This document shows positions 24,113-35,066 of a stretch of DNA of 64,000 nt, one piece after another (positions within the stretch are counted from its first letter, which is position 1; each line of letters begins with the position of its first letter). The notes under the pieces were generated by a model. The model saw only the letters and a program-made list of their open reading frames with translations. It made no database searches and was not told the origin of the DNA. The DNA comes from Alopecurus myosuroides (Eukaryota > Streptophyta > Magnoliopsida > Poales > Poaceae). The stretch covers positions 239,678,187 through 239,742,186 of the forward strand of contig CM054058.1 of assembly GCA_028641055.1 (NCBI GenBank), read 5' to 3'. Position numbers and translations under genes: made by a program.

Positions 24113-25686
24113 GGTTTTTTGTGATGGAAAGGGGGGTACGGGGGGTAAGTGTTGGTGCTTCGGGTGGTTTCTGAACAAAGAAAACTGAATCGTGACAGGT
24201 CTGCACATCGACTGAATCCATGGCAGCGCTGGAAGGGTGCTCGCCGTGGGAACCAGGGGGCGCCGTGGTGCGGGCGGTTGGAGGAGAGGGAGGAGGCGAG
24301 CCGAGGGGAAGGGAGAGGAGCGGTTCGAGGGGGGCGGCCTCACCTTTGGTGGCCTCGAGCGGAAGGGTCGGGGCGGACGCAGAGCAGCAGCAGGGAGGCG
24401 GCCGGCCGGAAACCTCGACGGCGCGGCCGCCCGGGGCCTCCTCGGCTCACGACGCCTTCGCCAAAGAGGGAGAGCACGAAGGGGCGGTTCCATTCCCGCC
24501 GTTTGCACGGCCGGAGGAGCCCTGAACGCCGGTGACCACCGGAGTTGGAGGAGCTCGGGTGAGGTACAGTGTGTTTGGTGTTTGCAGAGTTCAGTACAGA
24601 TAAAAGAGAGAGATGGAGGGGAAAGGAAGAAGATGGCGGCTGTGTGGGAGGAGGCGCTAGGGTTTGCGAGTAGAGAGGGTAGGGGCTAGGTTTTATGGAG
24701 GGAGAGGCATGGGTACGGCAAGCAATCGGTGGGGTTTGAGGAGATCGCACGGTGGTTCTCTGTTCGTACATGGTGACGCCAGCGAGAGGTGGAAGAAAAC
24801 GACAGCTACGAACCGGTATGGGCCAAGGAGGGTTAGTGGGCTGGGTTTCGGGGTAGGAAAGAAAGGTGGGCTGGCTGGTGCCTCTCCTCTCCTTTTATTT
24901 ATTTTTGATCTGCAGTTTTTTTTTTGTAACAAAAGAGAAAGGGAAAGTTGGAGGGTTTTGGTGTTAGCAATTTCATAGAAAATATTAGGGTGAGATTAAC
25001 ATGTCAAATACCACCAACTACCAAGTTTGGACTTCAAAATTATTTGAGTTTTTGTGATGTTTGGAAATAAACCAAATTTAGATGATTTTTAAGAGTTGAA
25101 ATGATTAATGAAATCACCCTCTTAATAAAGTGACCCAAAAGAATTAATTGGAAAGCAAGGGATGAGAGAAAGTTTTGGTTATTATTTTTATGATTTCAAA
25201 TTGGTTTTGTTTGAAAAATATTTGACTTGAATTGGAATATGTTGTTAATTGATAGAAACAACCATTTAATAGGGTGAACCCTATTATTAGTTGGATTAGA
25301 ATTATTGGAATGGTTTGATATTTGACAATTTCCAAATGAGGTGTTGATGATGATTTTGCTTTGAATTTGAAAACCAATTTGGAATTAATTAGTGAAAATA
25401 AAGGCACCATTTTATTAGTTGATCAACATGGAATAAAATGGAACAATTTGGTTGTTTTCATTTGAAATAACATTTTGGAAATTGTAACATCACAAGGATG
25501 AAACAAAAGGTTTGAATTTTTGGTTTGGAATTCAAATAGAAAACAAAGGAAAACAACTGAAAACAGTTGGAAAACAAATGGAAAACAAACAAAACAAATG
25601 CAACCAACATGATGCCATGATGCAAAACATAAAATAACAGAGAGCAAAACATTCTAAAGGCTATTTTTCAGACTTGGGATGTTACA

Positions 25687-25703
25687 AAACGCCCCCCCTT
25701 GAA
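25687..25703 (-). other. polypurine tract of element E
   Basis: On the minus strand AAGGGGGGGCGTTT lies directly before the 3' LTR start TGTAACATCCC. This is the purine tract expected for a left-reading element. Confidence 0.75.
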
Positions 25704-25901
25704 GGAATCGCGCCCCGAGATTCCTACTGAGAAAAGAAAAGGTCCGGATACTTCTTGGGGAGATCCTCTTGAGCTGTGACACGTGAAACACATCGTGCAC
25801 AGTGGATAGACGTCAGGGAATTTGCAAACCACCGGAACATTTTCAAGTAAAGGGGAGAGATTTTGCACCAAGGGTGTATAGCTGAATGGAACTTGATTCA
25901 T
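25704..25901 (-). pseudogene. pol relic of E: start of RT joined to chromodomain end
   Basis: In one minus-strand frame the residues VVCKFPDVY, the start of the reverse transcriptase domain of chromoviruses (usually EFPDVFPEELPG), are followed almost at once by a segment that, in another frame, reads EDLPKKYPDLF, the usual end of the integrase chromodomain. All of RT, RNase H and integrase between these points is gone. The frame has no stop until near the LTR, but the protein could have no pol activity. Confidence 0.65.
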
Positions 25902-26027
25902 TTGGAGGATAGATTATCTGGGTAGGATGGTGGAACAGAGTTATTGACATCAATGGAACAGCAAGGATGACATCAATGTCAGAATTTTCAAGTAGTATGA
26001 GAGAAGCAAGGAATATGTGGCCTCCCA

Positions 26028-26258
26028 TTAGAATTGGATTGTATGTCTGAACTTTGAAGTCAACATTTGAGATCCCGGGGAGTGAACAGAGTTTTGATTG
26101 CTTAGTGGAACCAGAATTGGGTTGTATGTTGTGGAAAAGATTGTTGACACAAAGGAATGTGATGCTCCGGTATCAAATAACACTTTAACTGGACAATAGT
26201 TTACGATGAAGTTTTGATTAGACGTCGGTAGAAGACTTGAAGTGGAAAACAACAACAA
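26028..26258 (-). pseudogene. aspartic protease relic of element E
   Basis: A 76-residue frame that contains VKVLFDTGASHSFVS, the active-site motif of Gypsy chromovirus proteases with the catalytic Asp intact. About 50 residues follow, where a full domain has about 90. Upstream gag coding is lost; 26259-26715 shows no gag motif. Confidence 0.7.
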
Positions 26259-26715
26259 GATTTCAACGGACGAAAAGGATGTTGAGAAGAACAGGATATT
26301 GAAGCAACACCGGGGAAAACGAGAACAAAACTCCTGAGGTACTACGGAAAACCCATCCGGGCTTCTAAAGGATCAATATCTACTGCTTAAGGAATAGAGG
26401 ATCTGCTTCCGGGGCCTATTTGCCACCGTTCTCAATCGTGAGTAGGCAACATGATAAATCATGTCACAACCACCTCCATTCCTATGGTCTAGTAGATATA
26501 ACCATCCTAGAGAAACCAGAATTCGTGAAATCCTAACTTGAAAGTTTAGGTGAGAAGGGAAAACAACGTTGCACTTCCTTACCAGAAAAGGGAGGGTGGG
26601 TGGGGAAAGAAGAAAAAGAACAGAATTCCTACTCTCACGTTTCATTTTTCCTATATAGCTACAAAATAGTTTCTAGACTCAACTGCGACCAGTAAAAAGG
26701 GATCCTACAGGCAGA

Positions 26716-26730
26716 CAGGCTCTGATACCA
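26716..26730 (-). other. primer binding site of element E
   Basis: TGGTATCAGAGCCTG on the minus strand, two bases after the 5' LTR end. It complements initiator methionine tRNA. Confidence 0.85.
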
Positions 26731-26732
26731 TT

Positions 26733-29700
26733 TGTCGCACCCTGATTTCTAGGGGATACTCACCGTACGAACTGGATAGCAGATGCTTGGATTATGGGGC
26801 ATAACTGCTCCCACGTCCCAGCTTCCTGGTAGGCCTGCGCTTATGCGCGACAACACAAGCCCTGCTATTCCATCGTCGATGTAAACTATCCACTAGAGAT
26901 CAAAGGCACTTCCGTCGACGTACTTCAAACCATACACACATGGTACGTCAACGGCGTTGAACAACTGATATCACAACAGATCTCTACGACACAAAAGCTT
27001 GAAATAAGTTGCAAATGGCTCTCATTAGAGCAGAGATAGCAAATACAATCATTCAGAGGGCACATGCCCCAACAATACATCATTACAATACAGCGGAAGC
27101 ATTCAACAGGTCTGAGTACAGACAAGAACCAAATAGGCCTAAGAGGCCGGAAACAAACAGACGGAGCCCATCCACGAAGTCTCGGATCCTGCCCGGGTCC
27201 GCTATCTACTCGTCAGCAGTCTCGTCGTCATACTCCACGTAGTAGCCACCATGTAGATCCTCGGAATCGTCGTCTGCGTAAACCACAGCCCCAAAGGGGT
27301 CAGTACATAAACGTACTGGCAAGCAAGACTCACAGTTCACCAAAGTGTAACCCGTCAACACCAAGCACAGATGCCTTGGGTTCAACGGAAGAGAGGGGAT
27401 ATAAAAGATGCTGCAACTGGCTGCGCTAACCAACTACAGATATTCTACCACTTCCGGCTAACAGAAAGGAGATAAGATCGAGGATTGTAACCAACTGAAA
27501 GATAACGTCAAACAAACCCATCCTGGATCTCGCCCCTTATCCGAAGAAGCAATCCGAGGATAACTCACACAGTTGTATTAAAGGTGAATCAAGTTATTGT
27601 GTCATCAACCTATTACTAGTCAAGTTATTAATCATCGGGTGTAACATGTTAATCATTAGGTTAAAGTTGTCCTGAGTACTTGTTAGCCAGTACTTTCACC
27701 AAGTAATCCATAACCGCGGAAAACACGGCTTCTCGAGAAGATTATCCCTGCAGGGTTGCACCAATTTGGCCGTACACTCAAGAATAACCCGCCAGATGGG
27801 AATCAAACCCACCAAGCGGGGTACTCTTCACAACCAACCATTCCTCGCATCAAGCCCAAAGCACCTTGGGCGCACGGCTAATCGAGCCCAGAAGAAAATG
27901 GACCCTCATAGCACTCTAAGAACGTGTCCCCCTATATGCCAACTACGAAAGTTCCACCCTGGCCTGGGCTCGCAAAAACATGCATGCGGCAAATGGAAAA
28001 TACGAACTAAATGAGGTGATTTGGACGAGATGCGAATCAGGTCAAGTTGAGGGGGGCGCCCATACTCGCTTCCCAAATGCGGGTAGTGCGCTCATCATGG
28101 ATCAGTAGACAAGACCCTTTTCCTATTAGGGTCGACACTAGCAGGCTCCAAAACCTCTCATGGGCCTCCTGCCGGTGCCTTATCATCAAATTTATTATTA
28201 ATAGTAACATTAGCATGATTGATTGATTAAACATCGAGCCCCCACAACGTAATAGGAATAGTGACAGAAAGTAACGGGTAACAGACTCGAGCAAAAACAA
28301 CCTAAGCATGCTAGATAAGACTAAGGCAACAAGCAAGGGGTTTTAGGTATGGAGGTGAGGCAATATCAAGGTTAAGGGATTCATGTGATGGGTTCGCAAC
28401 AGAAACAACTACTACTAAGGCTTAGCAGAACAGAACAACGGAAAGTATCGGTAACCAATGTTGAAAGGAACACAATGGTTCATGTGAGTGATAACTTGCC
28501 TGCAAAACCCAGTAGCCTGGTACTGAGCTAAATCCTTAGAAGGGATGTCGTAAGTATCGTCGGTCTCAACGTCGTCGTGTATCCGAGAAGAAGCAAACAA
28601 CATTGCAGAAAGATAAGCAATCATTATCATGGCATTATGCACAATCAAATATGATGCATGACAAGTTAATAGATGCAACAAAATAAACTAGTTGATAGGA
28701 TAGCACAATTTAAATGGACAGATATGCAATTTTGAGTTGCATATGAAAAGCCCATGGTATTTGGTTAGATTGTTTGTTTTCCAACTATTCAACAGGTGCT
28801 AGTGGTTTAGTATGATGCATGCAACAGGAAAACAGCAAAATAACAACATAAGAATCAAATTTAAATAGGGTGTAGCAATTTAGAAGTTTATTAGTAATTT
28901 AGGGAAATTTTGGGTGCATTAGAGGTGACACACAAGTATTTGTTGTTTTCACCCATTTAATTTGTTCAAAACAAATAGCAAAGTTGATATTTGAAAAGGT
29001 TATCAAATTTTAGTTGGTTTACATGTTTCACATTTTGAAATTGGACTTTGGATTAATTAATTATGAATTAAACAATAATAAACAATTTTTAATTGCATTA
29101 AACAAGAATTAAATGGTTTAGGCAATTTTAATTATTCAAAACATGAAACAAATTTTATATTTGGAAAGAGGGTTTAATTTTGCATGGAAAACATATTTCA
29201 TTTGTGGAAATTGGATTTAAAATGAGCAAGTTATTATTTTGGCAATTTTAAATGCAATAAACAAGAAACAATTGTTTTCAGCAATTTAAATTATTCAAAA
29301 CAGCAAACAAAATTTATATTTGAAAAGTACATGAAAAATTGATTGGAAAACATATTTGGTTTGTGAAATTTGGAATTTTTATGAGCAAGTTATGAATTTT
29401 GCAAGTTTTAAGTGAATTTGACAAGTTTTCAAATTTTGCAGCAATTTAAAATATTCAAAACAGTAAACAAATTTTATATTTGGGTAGAACATTTAATTTG
29501 GTATTGAAAACATATTAAAAATGTTGAATTTGGAGTTGGGATGATTTATTTATGCAATTTAGAAGATATAGGGCAAATCTGCCATTTTTATGGATCTAGG
29601 GACTTTGAAATTATTTTCCAGGGGCTAGATTTTAGTAACAGGGGCCTAGGTGTGAATACTGAGAAGTTTGAGTATGAAAACATTGCAAAATAAAATGTTT

Positions 29701-31353
29701 TTTAAATTGTGCAGGGGGTGGGATTCGACCCCTGCACCTCCTGCTTGTGCTGAGGGAACAACACCAGTGGGGCTGGTGCGGTTTTTTGTGATGGAAAGGG
29801 GGGTACGGGGGGTAAGTGTTGGTGCTTCGGGTGGTTTCTGAACAAAGAAAACTGAATCGTGACAGGTCTGCACATCGACTGAATCCATGGCAGCGCTGGA
29901 AGGGTGCTCGCCGTGGGAACTAGGGGGCGCCGTGGTGCGGGCGGTTGGAGGAGAGGGAGGAGGCGAGCCGAGGGGAAGGGAGAGGAGCGGTTCGAGGGGG
30001 GCGGCCTCACCTTTGGTGGCCTCGAGCGGAAGGGTCGGGGCGGACGCAGAGCAGCAGCAGGGAGGCGGCCGACCGGAAACCTCGACGGCGCGGCCGCCCG
30101 GGGCCTCCTCGGCTCACGACGCCTTCGCCAAAGAGGGAGAGCACGAAGGGGCGGTTCCATTCCCGCCGTTTGCACGGCCGGAGGAGCCCTGAACGCCGGT
30201 GACCACCGGAGTTGGAGGAGCTCGGGTGAGGTACAGTGTGTTTGGTGTTTGCAGAGTTCAGTACAGATAAAAGAGAGAGATGGAGGGGAAAGGAAGAAGA
30301 TGGCGGCTGTGTGGGAGGAGGCGCTAGGGTTTGCGAGTAGAGAGGGTAGGGGCTAGGTTTTATGGAGGGAGAGGCATGGGTACGGCAAGCAATCGGTGGG
30401 GTTTGAGGAGATCGCACGGTGGTTCTCTGTTCGTACATGGTGACGCCAGCGAGAGGTGGAAGAAAACGACAGCTACGAACCGGTATGGGCCAAGGAGGGT
30501 TAGTGGGCTGGGTTTCGGGGTAGGAAAGAAAGGTGGGCTGGCTGGTGCCTCTCCTCTCCTTTTATTTATTTTTGATCTGCAGTTTTTTTTTGTAACAAAA
30601 GAGAAAGGGAAAGTTGGAGGGTTTTGGTGTTAGCAATTTCATAGAAAATATTAGGGTGAGATTAACATGTCAAATACCACCAACTACCAAGTTTGGACTT
30701 CAAAATTATTTGAGTTTTTGTGATGTTTGGAAATAAACCAAATTTAGATGATTTTTAAGAGTTGAAATGATTAATGAAATCACCCTCTTAATAAAGTGAC
30801 CCAAAAGAATTAATTGGAAAGCAAGGGATGAGAGAAAGTTTTGGTTATTATTTTTATGATTTCAAATTGGTTTTGTTTGAAAAATATTTGACTTGAATTG
30901 GAATATGTTGTTAATTGATAGAAACAACCATTTAATAGGGTGAACCCTATTATTAGTTGGATTAGAATTATTGGAATGGTTTGATATTTGACAATTTCCA
31001 AATGAGGTGTTGATGATGATTTTGCTTTGAATTTGAAAACCAATTTGGAATTAATTAGTGAAAATAAAGGCACCATTTTATTAGTTGATCAACATGGAAT
31101 AAAATGGAACAATTTGGTTGTTTTTCATTTGAAATAACATTTTGGAAATTGTAACATCACAAGGATGAAACAAAAGGTTTGAATTTTTGGTTTGGAATTC
31201 AAATAGAAAACAAAGGAAAACAACTGAAAACAGTTGGAAAACAAATGGAAAACAAACAAAACAAATGCAACCAACATGATGCCATGATGCAAAACATAAA
31301 ATAACAGAGAGCAAAACATTCTAAAGGCTATTTTTCAGACTTGGGATGTTACA
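26733..31353 (-). repeat. 5' LTR of element E
   Basis: A 4621-bp LTR, almost the same as 21070-25686. I count roughly 25 to 30 scattered differences, except in 28598-28915, where the two copies differ heavily and this copy follows the version seen in element F. The 160-bp repeat array and the tRNA-like module are also present here. Confidence 0.9.
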
Positions 31354-32615
31354 GGGTGGAGGGAAAGGGAAGTGGCCAAGTGTGTGGAGGAGGGAGAGCT
31401 CTCACCCTCCTTTTATAGGAGAGGGTGGAGGCAGCCCAAGGGGGGTGCGGCCAGCCCCATGGTGTGCCCCCACCTCTTCCCTCATGATGTGAGTGGACAC
31501 TCCACTCACACCCACTCATTTTCCTTTAAACCCCACTTAGAAAATCCAAGAGTTTTTCTTTAATAAATCAATAAAAAAAATTTATTTCTTTATTTCAGCA
31601 TTTGTTAATTCTATTAACAAACTTTTGCATATAGCACCTCGAATCATTTGTTAATTCTATTAACAACCATTCGACGAAAAACCCCTTGAACTATTTCAAT
31701 TTTCCCCGAAACAATTTCGGTGCTGTCCAAAATATTCTTCGATATTCCGTATCCTCTCAAACGCGTCATCGAACCTTAAGTGTGTCACCCTACGGTTCGC
31801 GAATAAGATAGACATGATCGAGACTCCTCTCCGATCAATAATCAACAGCGGGATCTGGAGATCCGTGATGACTCCTATATATTCAACGATGACTCTCGTG
31901 ATCGTGTGAACCAACAACGCGTGAACTATTCCCTTTGTCTCGCGATATTTTACTTGTCCGAGATTCGATCATTGGTATCAACCATACCTTGTTCAATCTC
32001 GTTACCGACAAGTACTCTTTTCTCGTTCCCGTGATATAACATCCTTGTGATCATATCACGTGCTTGCAAGCGGTTTCGATGTGATATCACCAAGAGGGCC
32101 CAGAGTATATCTCTCCGTCATTTGGATGGACAAATCCCACTCTTGATCCATGATCCTCAACTAATACTTTCCGAATACTTAACGACACCTTTATAGTCAC
32201 CCTCTTACGGTGTGACGTTTGATGCCATCAAAGCACTCTTCCGGTATCAGTGATTGACATGATCTCAAGGTCTAAGGAATAAGTTACTTCGTATGTTTGA
32301 TATAACAATGTAAACTAAATGACTTGATCGCATTGCTATATTCTCTTTGGGTATATGTTCATCACATCATTCTTCTAATGACATGACCCCGTTATTAATA
32401 ACATCCAATGTTCATGATCAGGAAACCTTGATCATCTATTAATCAACGAGCTAGTTAAAAGAGAGGCTTTACTAGGAACCATTGTTTGTTTATTAAGCAC
32501 ACATGTATCAACGTTTCCGGTTAATACAATTCTAGCATGAGAAATAAACATTCATCATAAACAAGGAATAAGATAATAACCATTTTATTATTGCCTCTCG
32601 GGCATATTCCCTTCA
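31354..32615 (-). repeat. 5' LTR of element D, right fragment
   Basis: Continuation of the LTR interrupted by element E. It begins with the second GGGTG and holds the TATA box TATAAAA (minus) at 31411-31417. Element E therefore entered about 57 bases downstream of the TATA box, close after the expected transcription start. It ends at CTTCA, followed by the GAGAG duplication of D. Confidence 0.9.
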
Positions 32616-32837
32616 GAGAGAATGGTTGCGTGCGCGCGGGGCTTCCGGTTGCCATAATTTGGCAGTCCAACCGTACGATGGAACACCAGCCACCGATGTC
32701 TTGGTCTCCGGTGAGGTTTGGGCTCGGTTCGATTCTTTTCGGTCTCTCTATCTCTCGAAACAGGGAAGTGCGTAGAGTTCTCTAGATGTCTCGAGGTGGA
32801 AGAAGATGCAGAAGGGGAACAAGTGGGCTCGAGATGG

Positions 32838-32847
32838 CTATTTATAG
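32838..32847 (-). promoter_or_regulatory. TATA box of the antisense ORF of element C
   Basis: CTATAAATAG on the minus strand, in the middle of GGCTATAAATAGCC. With element D taken out, the distance to the antisense ATG at 13957 is about 250 bases, a normal 5' leader length. The position and strand fit a separate promoter for the antisense gene. Confidence 0.6.
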
Positions 32848-33024
32848 CCATTTTGCACCGAGACTCGCACCAACGGCTATTCTAGCCGCTGGATGGCTGA
32901 CGCGTGTTTCGCTGAAAACCCCGGGAAATGAGGGGACGGGGTGATAATGGCTATCTCCTTGTTTCTCGCAAAAAAATCTGACATAGATACGGTTTTAGGC
33001 TTTTCACGGAAACCAGACGTTTGC

Positions 33025-33054
33025 GACGTAAGCACGATTTCATCGCTTACGTCA
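33025..33054 (-). promoter_or_regulatory. as-1-like bZIP element upstream of antisense TATA box
   Basis: On the minus strand TGACGTAAGC is followed after 11 bases by the inverted copy GCTTACGTC. TGACGTAAG is the core of as-1 elements bound by TGA-type bZIP factors. It lies about 180 bases upstream of the TATA box at 32838-32847. Confidence 0.5.
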
Positions 33055-33228
33055 CAGTTTCCTTCTCCGCGAAGACTCGTGGAAGAAATGCCGGATTTTG
33101 GTAAATCCGAGTTTGCCATTAAAAAAATTTGTTGGAAGAAGAATCAAGACAAAGTGCTGACATTTGTGAAAAGAATACAAATCCACGAGGGACGGCGAAG
33201 TGAAGTCTTAATCCTTCTTGGGGGCTAC

Positions 33229-33782
33229 CGTCGAATATATGCCAAATAGGGGTGTATCCGGCATTGGACGAAGGCCGGATTACCAGGGTGGCCCACACAC
33301 AATGGAACAGAGTCCATTGGGCGGCCCAGTAAGATGACGCGCAGGAAGCCGGGTTCTAGAAGAACCCGAACCACAGCCCGTTGTGGTGCAACTTGGAGGA
33401 GAAGCCGGATTCCTTACTTTCCAAGTCACATACTTTCCGTAGTCTTCTAGGTTTCCTTCCTTTAAGCCCTAGTCCGGCTATCTATATAAAGCCGGACGGG
33501 AGCGAAAGAGACAAGAACAGATCACAGATTAGCTAGAAGCCAACTCGCCGGGAAGTTCATCCTCGCCGAGTTAGAAAAACCATACTCACAATTGTTCTCT
33601 GTATTCTTCAGGCTTCAACCCTGATCTTAGTGAGATTGCAGGAGTAGGAACGCCACCTAGTTGCGGCGTACCGAACCTGGGTAAAACAATGTTCTCATGT
33701 CCAGTTCTTCCATGTCCCCCCGCGTTTCTACCAGTAGGCTTATGGCACCCCCATCCATGATCCTTACTACGAAGTCTCGACA
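33229..33782 (+). repeat. 3' LTR of element C
   Basis: A 554-bp LTR that ends in TCGACA. The start reads CGTCGA, one base from the expected inverse TGTCGA. A purine tract stands directly before it. A TATA box TATATAAA is at 33483-33490. The five bases after it, CTGTC, would be the target duplication, but its partner was lost with the 5' LTR. Confidence 0.8.
33483..33490 (+). promoter_or_regulatory. TATA box of element C LTR
   Basis: TATATAAA inside the LTR, followed by GCCGGACGGG. It has the right place and strand for the LTR promoter. Confidence 0.7.
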
Positions 33783-34877
33783 CTGTCGGGAGGGGAAATC
33801 GTCACCAAAGGGCTCTACACCACCATGCCCGCCTCCGGAGTGATGCATGAGTAGTTAATCCTTGGACTACGGGTCCATAGAAGTAGCTAGATGGTTGTTC
33901 TCTCCTCTTTATGCCTCATGTTTAGATCTCATGAGTTGCCATACATGATCGAGATCATCTTATTCTAATGCTACATGTGGTGTTTGCTGGAGTCCGATGA
34001 TTATCGAATGCTATGTCTCTTGATTATCAATCTATCATGTTGTCTTCATGTGTATGTTATTTATGAGCTTGCATGCTCTCCGTTGTTAGTAGATGCTTTG
34101 GCCAAGTAGATGCTAGTGGCTCCAAGAGGGAGTATTTATTCTCGATAGTGGGTTCATGCCTCCTTTGCATCTGTGCTCGAGTGACAGAAACGTGACGGAT
34201 GGAGGATGTGATGTTGCCATTAGGGAGAAAAGAACGATGTTTACATTACACACTTTGCTTACTACGATTATCTATTGCTTGCAACTTAATACCCAATGTT
34301 TGTTCGGATGATATTCAGAGGGTGGATTATTAGTCATAGATGCAGTTGGATGACGGTCTATGTATCTTGTTGTAATGCCCGCATGAATCACATAGTAATC
34401 AATATGTCATGCATGTTTCATTATCTATCAATTACCCAGCTGTAATTTGTTCACCACGCATGTTAGCTATCTTTTATGGAGAGACACCACTAGTGAACTG
34501 TGGACCCGGTCCATTTTCTCATGGTGATAATATAACCATTGCTTCCATTGTTTTCACACTGCTACTGCTGTTTTCACATTGTTCTCATATTGTTTTCCAC
34601 ACCATACATTTAACCTCTTTGTTATCAGCAAAACCGGTGAGATTGGCAAACTCACTTCTACGTTGGGGCATAGTGAATTGATTGTGTTGTGTAGGTTCCA
34701 TGTTGCTGCTGAAACGCTAGTGCGCCCTCCCACCTCAACTGCATCAACCTTCAGAAGTTACTTTTCCTCCTACTGGTCAATTCAACCTTGGTTTCTTTTC
34801 TGGGGGAAAACTTGTTGCTGCACTCTTCACACCTTGCGCTTGGGATCTCCCAACGAGCGTGTGTCTACACTCCATCA
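33783..34877 (+). repeat. 5' LTR of Gypsy element B, 3' part
   Basis: The final 1095 bp of an LTR that reads rightwards and ends in CTCCATCA before a primer site. Its first part was lost when element C entered and the left side was deleted. Words such as GATGCATGAGTAGTTAATCC and GGGATCTCCCAACGAGCGTG match the complement of the LTR of element A, so A and B are relatives in opposite orientation. Confidence 0.75.
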
Positions 34878-34885
34878 AGCTTTTC

Positions 34886-34902
34886 TAGCGCCGTTGCCGG
34901 GG
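34886..34902 (+). other. primer binding site of element B
   Basis: TAGCGCCGTTGCCGGGG, one base from TGGCGCCGTTGCCGGGG, the tRNA-Asp-type site of plant Gypsy elements. It starts nine bases after the LTR end. Confidence 0.75.
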
Positions 34903-35066
34903 AGGAAGAGAATTTCCGCAAGGGGAGTCTCTCACTTCTAATCTCTTTACTTTGTTTTAGTTTTGCTTAGTTTATTTTATTTTTTCTTCTTTGCTTCTCT
35001 TTATCAAAAACACAAAAATAGTTTTATTCTAGTTGTTGTTTTTTATCCTGTTTTAATCTTGCTAAA

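Larger units (their letters stand above)
21070..25686 (-). repeat. 3' LTR of element E
   Basis: A 4617-bp LTR. In + order: the leader end with weak frames in both strands (21262-22750); an AT-rich stretch with four copies of a 160 to 170-bp repeat (23301-23950); a tRNA-like box pair (24050-24110); a GC-rich part (24180-24870); and AT-rich U3 sequence to 25686. Proline and arginine-rich frames in the GC-rich part exist on both strands and recur in the other LTR; they look like composition effects. A possible TATA-like run (AAATAAATAAAAGG, minus) is at 24892-24905. Confidence 0.9.
21070..31353 (-). mobile_element. element E: non-autonomous LTR element with 4.6 kb LTRs
   Basis: Two direct LTRs (21070-25686 and 26733-31353) enclose only 1046 bp of internal DNA. 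GGGTG flanks both sides, and the ends read TGTCGC and GTTACA on the + strand. On the minus strand a primer site TGGTATCAGAGCC follows the 5' LTR and a run of G precedes the 3' LTR. Internal remains are an aspartic protease motif, the first residues of a Gypsy reverse transcriptase and the end of a chromodomain integrase. It is therefore a large-LTR deletion derivative of a Gypsy chromovirus that needs proteins from relatives to move. The LTRs are over 99 percent alike outside one patch, so it is young. Confidence 0.9.
13995..32615 (-). mobile_element. Copia element D (Angela/BARE type), with element E inside its 5' LTR
   Basis: The left LTR (13995-15645) is whole. The right LTR is split into 20675-21069 and 31354-32615 by element E. 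On the minus strand the primer site TGGTATCAGAGCC follows the 5' LTR and the purine tract AAGTGGGAGAC precedes the 3' LTR, both as in BARE1/Angela elements. The two LTRs differ at only about a dozen positions, so the insertion is recent. The internal region carries no long frame, so the copy probably moved with proteins made elsewhere. Confidence 0.9.
32621..33228 (+). other. 3' internal end of element C
   Basis: This strip joined 13989 before element D was inserted. On the minus strand it is the promoter region of the antisense ORF, with a TATA box and an as-1-like motif. On the + strand it ends in the polypurine tract CTTCTTGGGGGCTAC (33215-33229). No gag-pol coding is present. Short frames in both strands have no recognisable domain. 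Confidence 0.65.
5650..33782 (+). mobile_element. Gypsy element C (Tat type), 5'-truncated, with element D inside
   Basis: The element holds, left to right, the end of gag, protease, reverse transcriptase, RNase H, integrase, a 3 kb region with an antisense ORF, a polypurine tract and a 3' LTR (33229-33782). Gag and pol frames are on the + strand. The 5' LTR, primer site and first part of gag are missing: the sequence passes straight from the 3' strip of element A into gag near 5650. Copia element D splits it at 13995-32615. The long 3' internal region with an antisense ORF is known from Tat-lineage elements such as maize Grande. Pol carries several stops and frameshifts, so the element is dead. 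Confidence 0.8.

Noticed and set aside
24035..24508. 157-residue proline and arginine-rich frame in the LTR of E (also at 29702-30175)
   Set aside because: Both strands of this GC-rich part are open in several frames, the composition is extreme, and it lies in an LTR. It repeats in the second LTR because the LTR repeats. No domain is visible.
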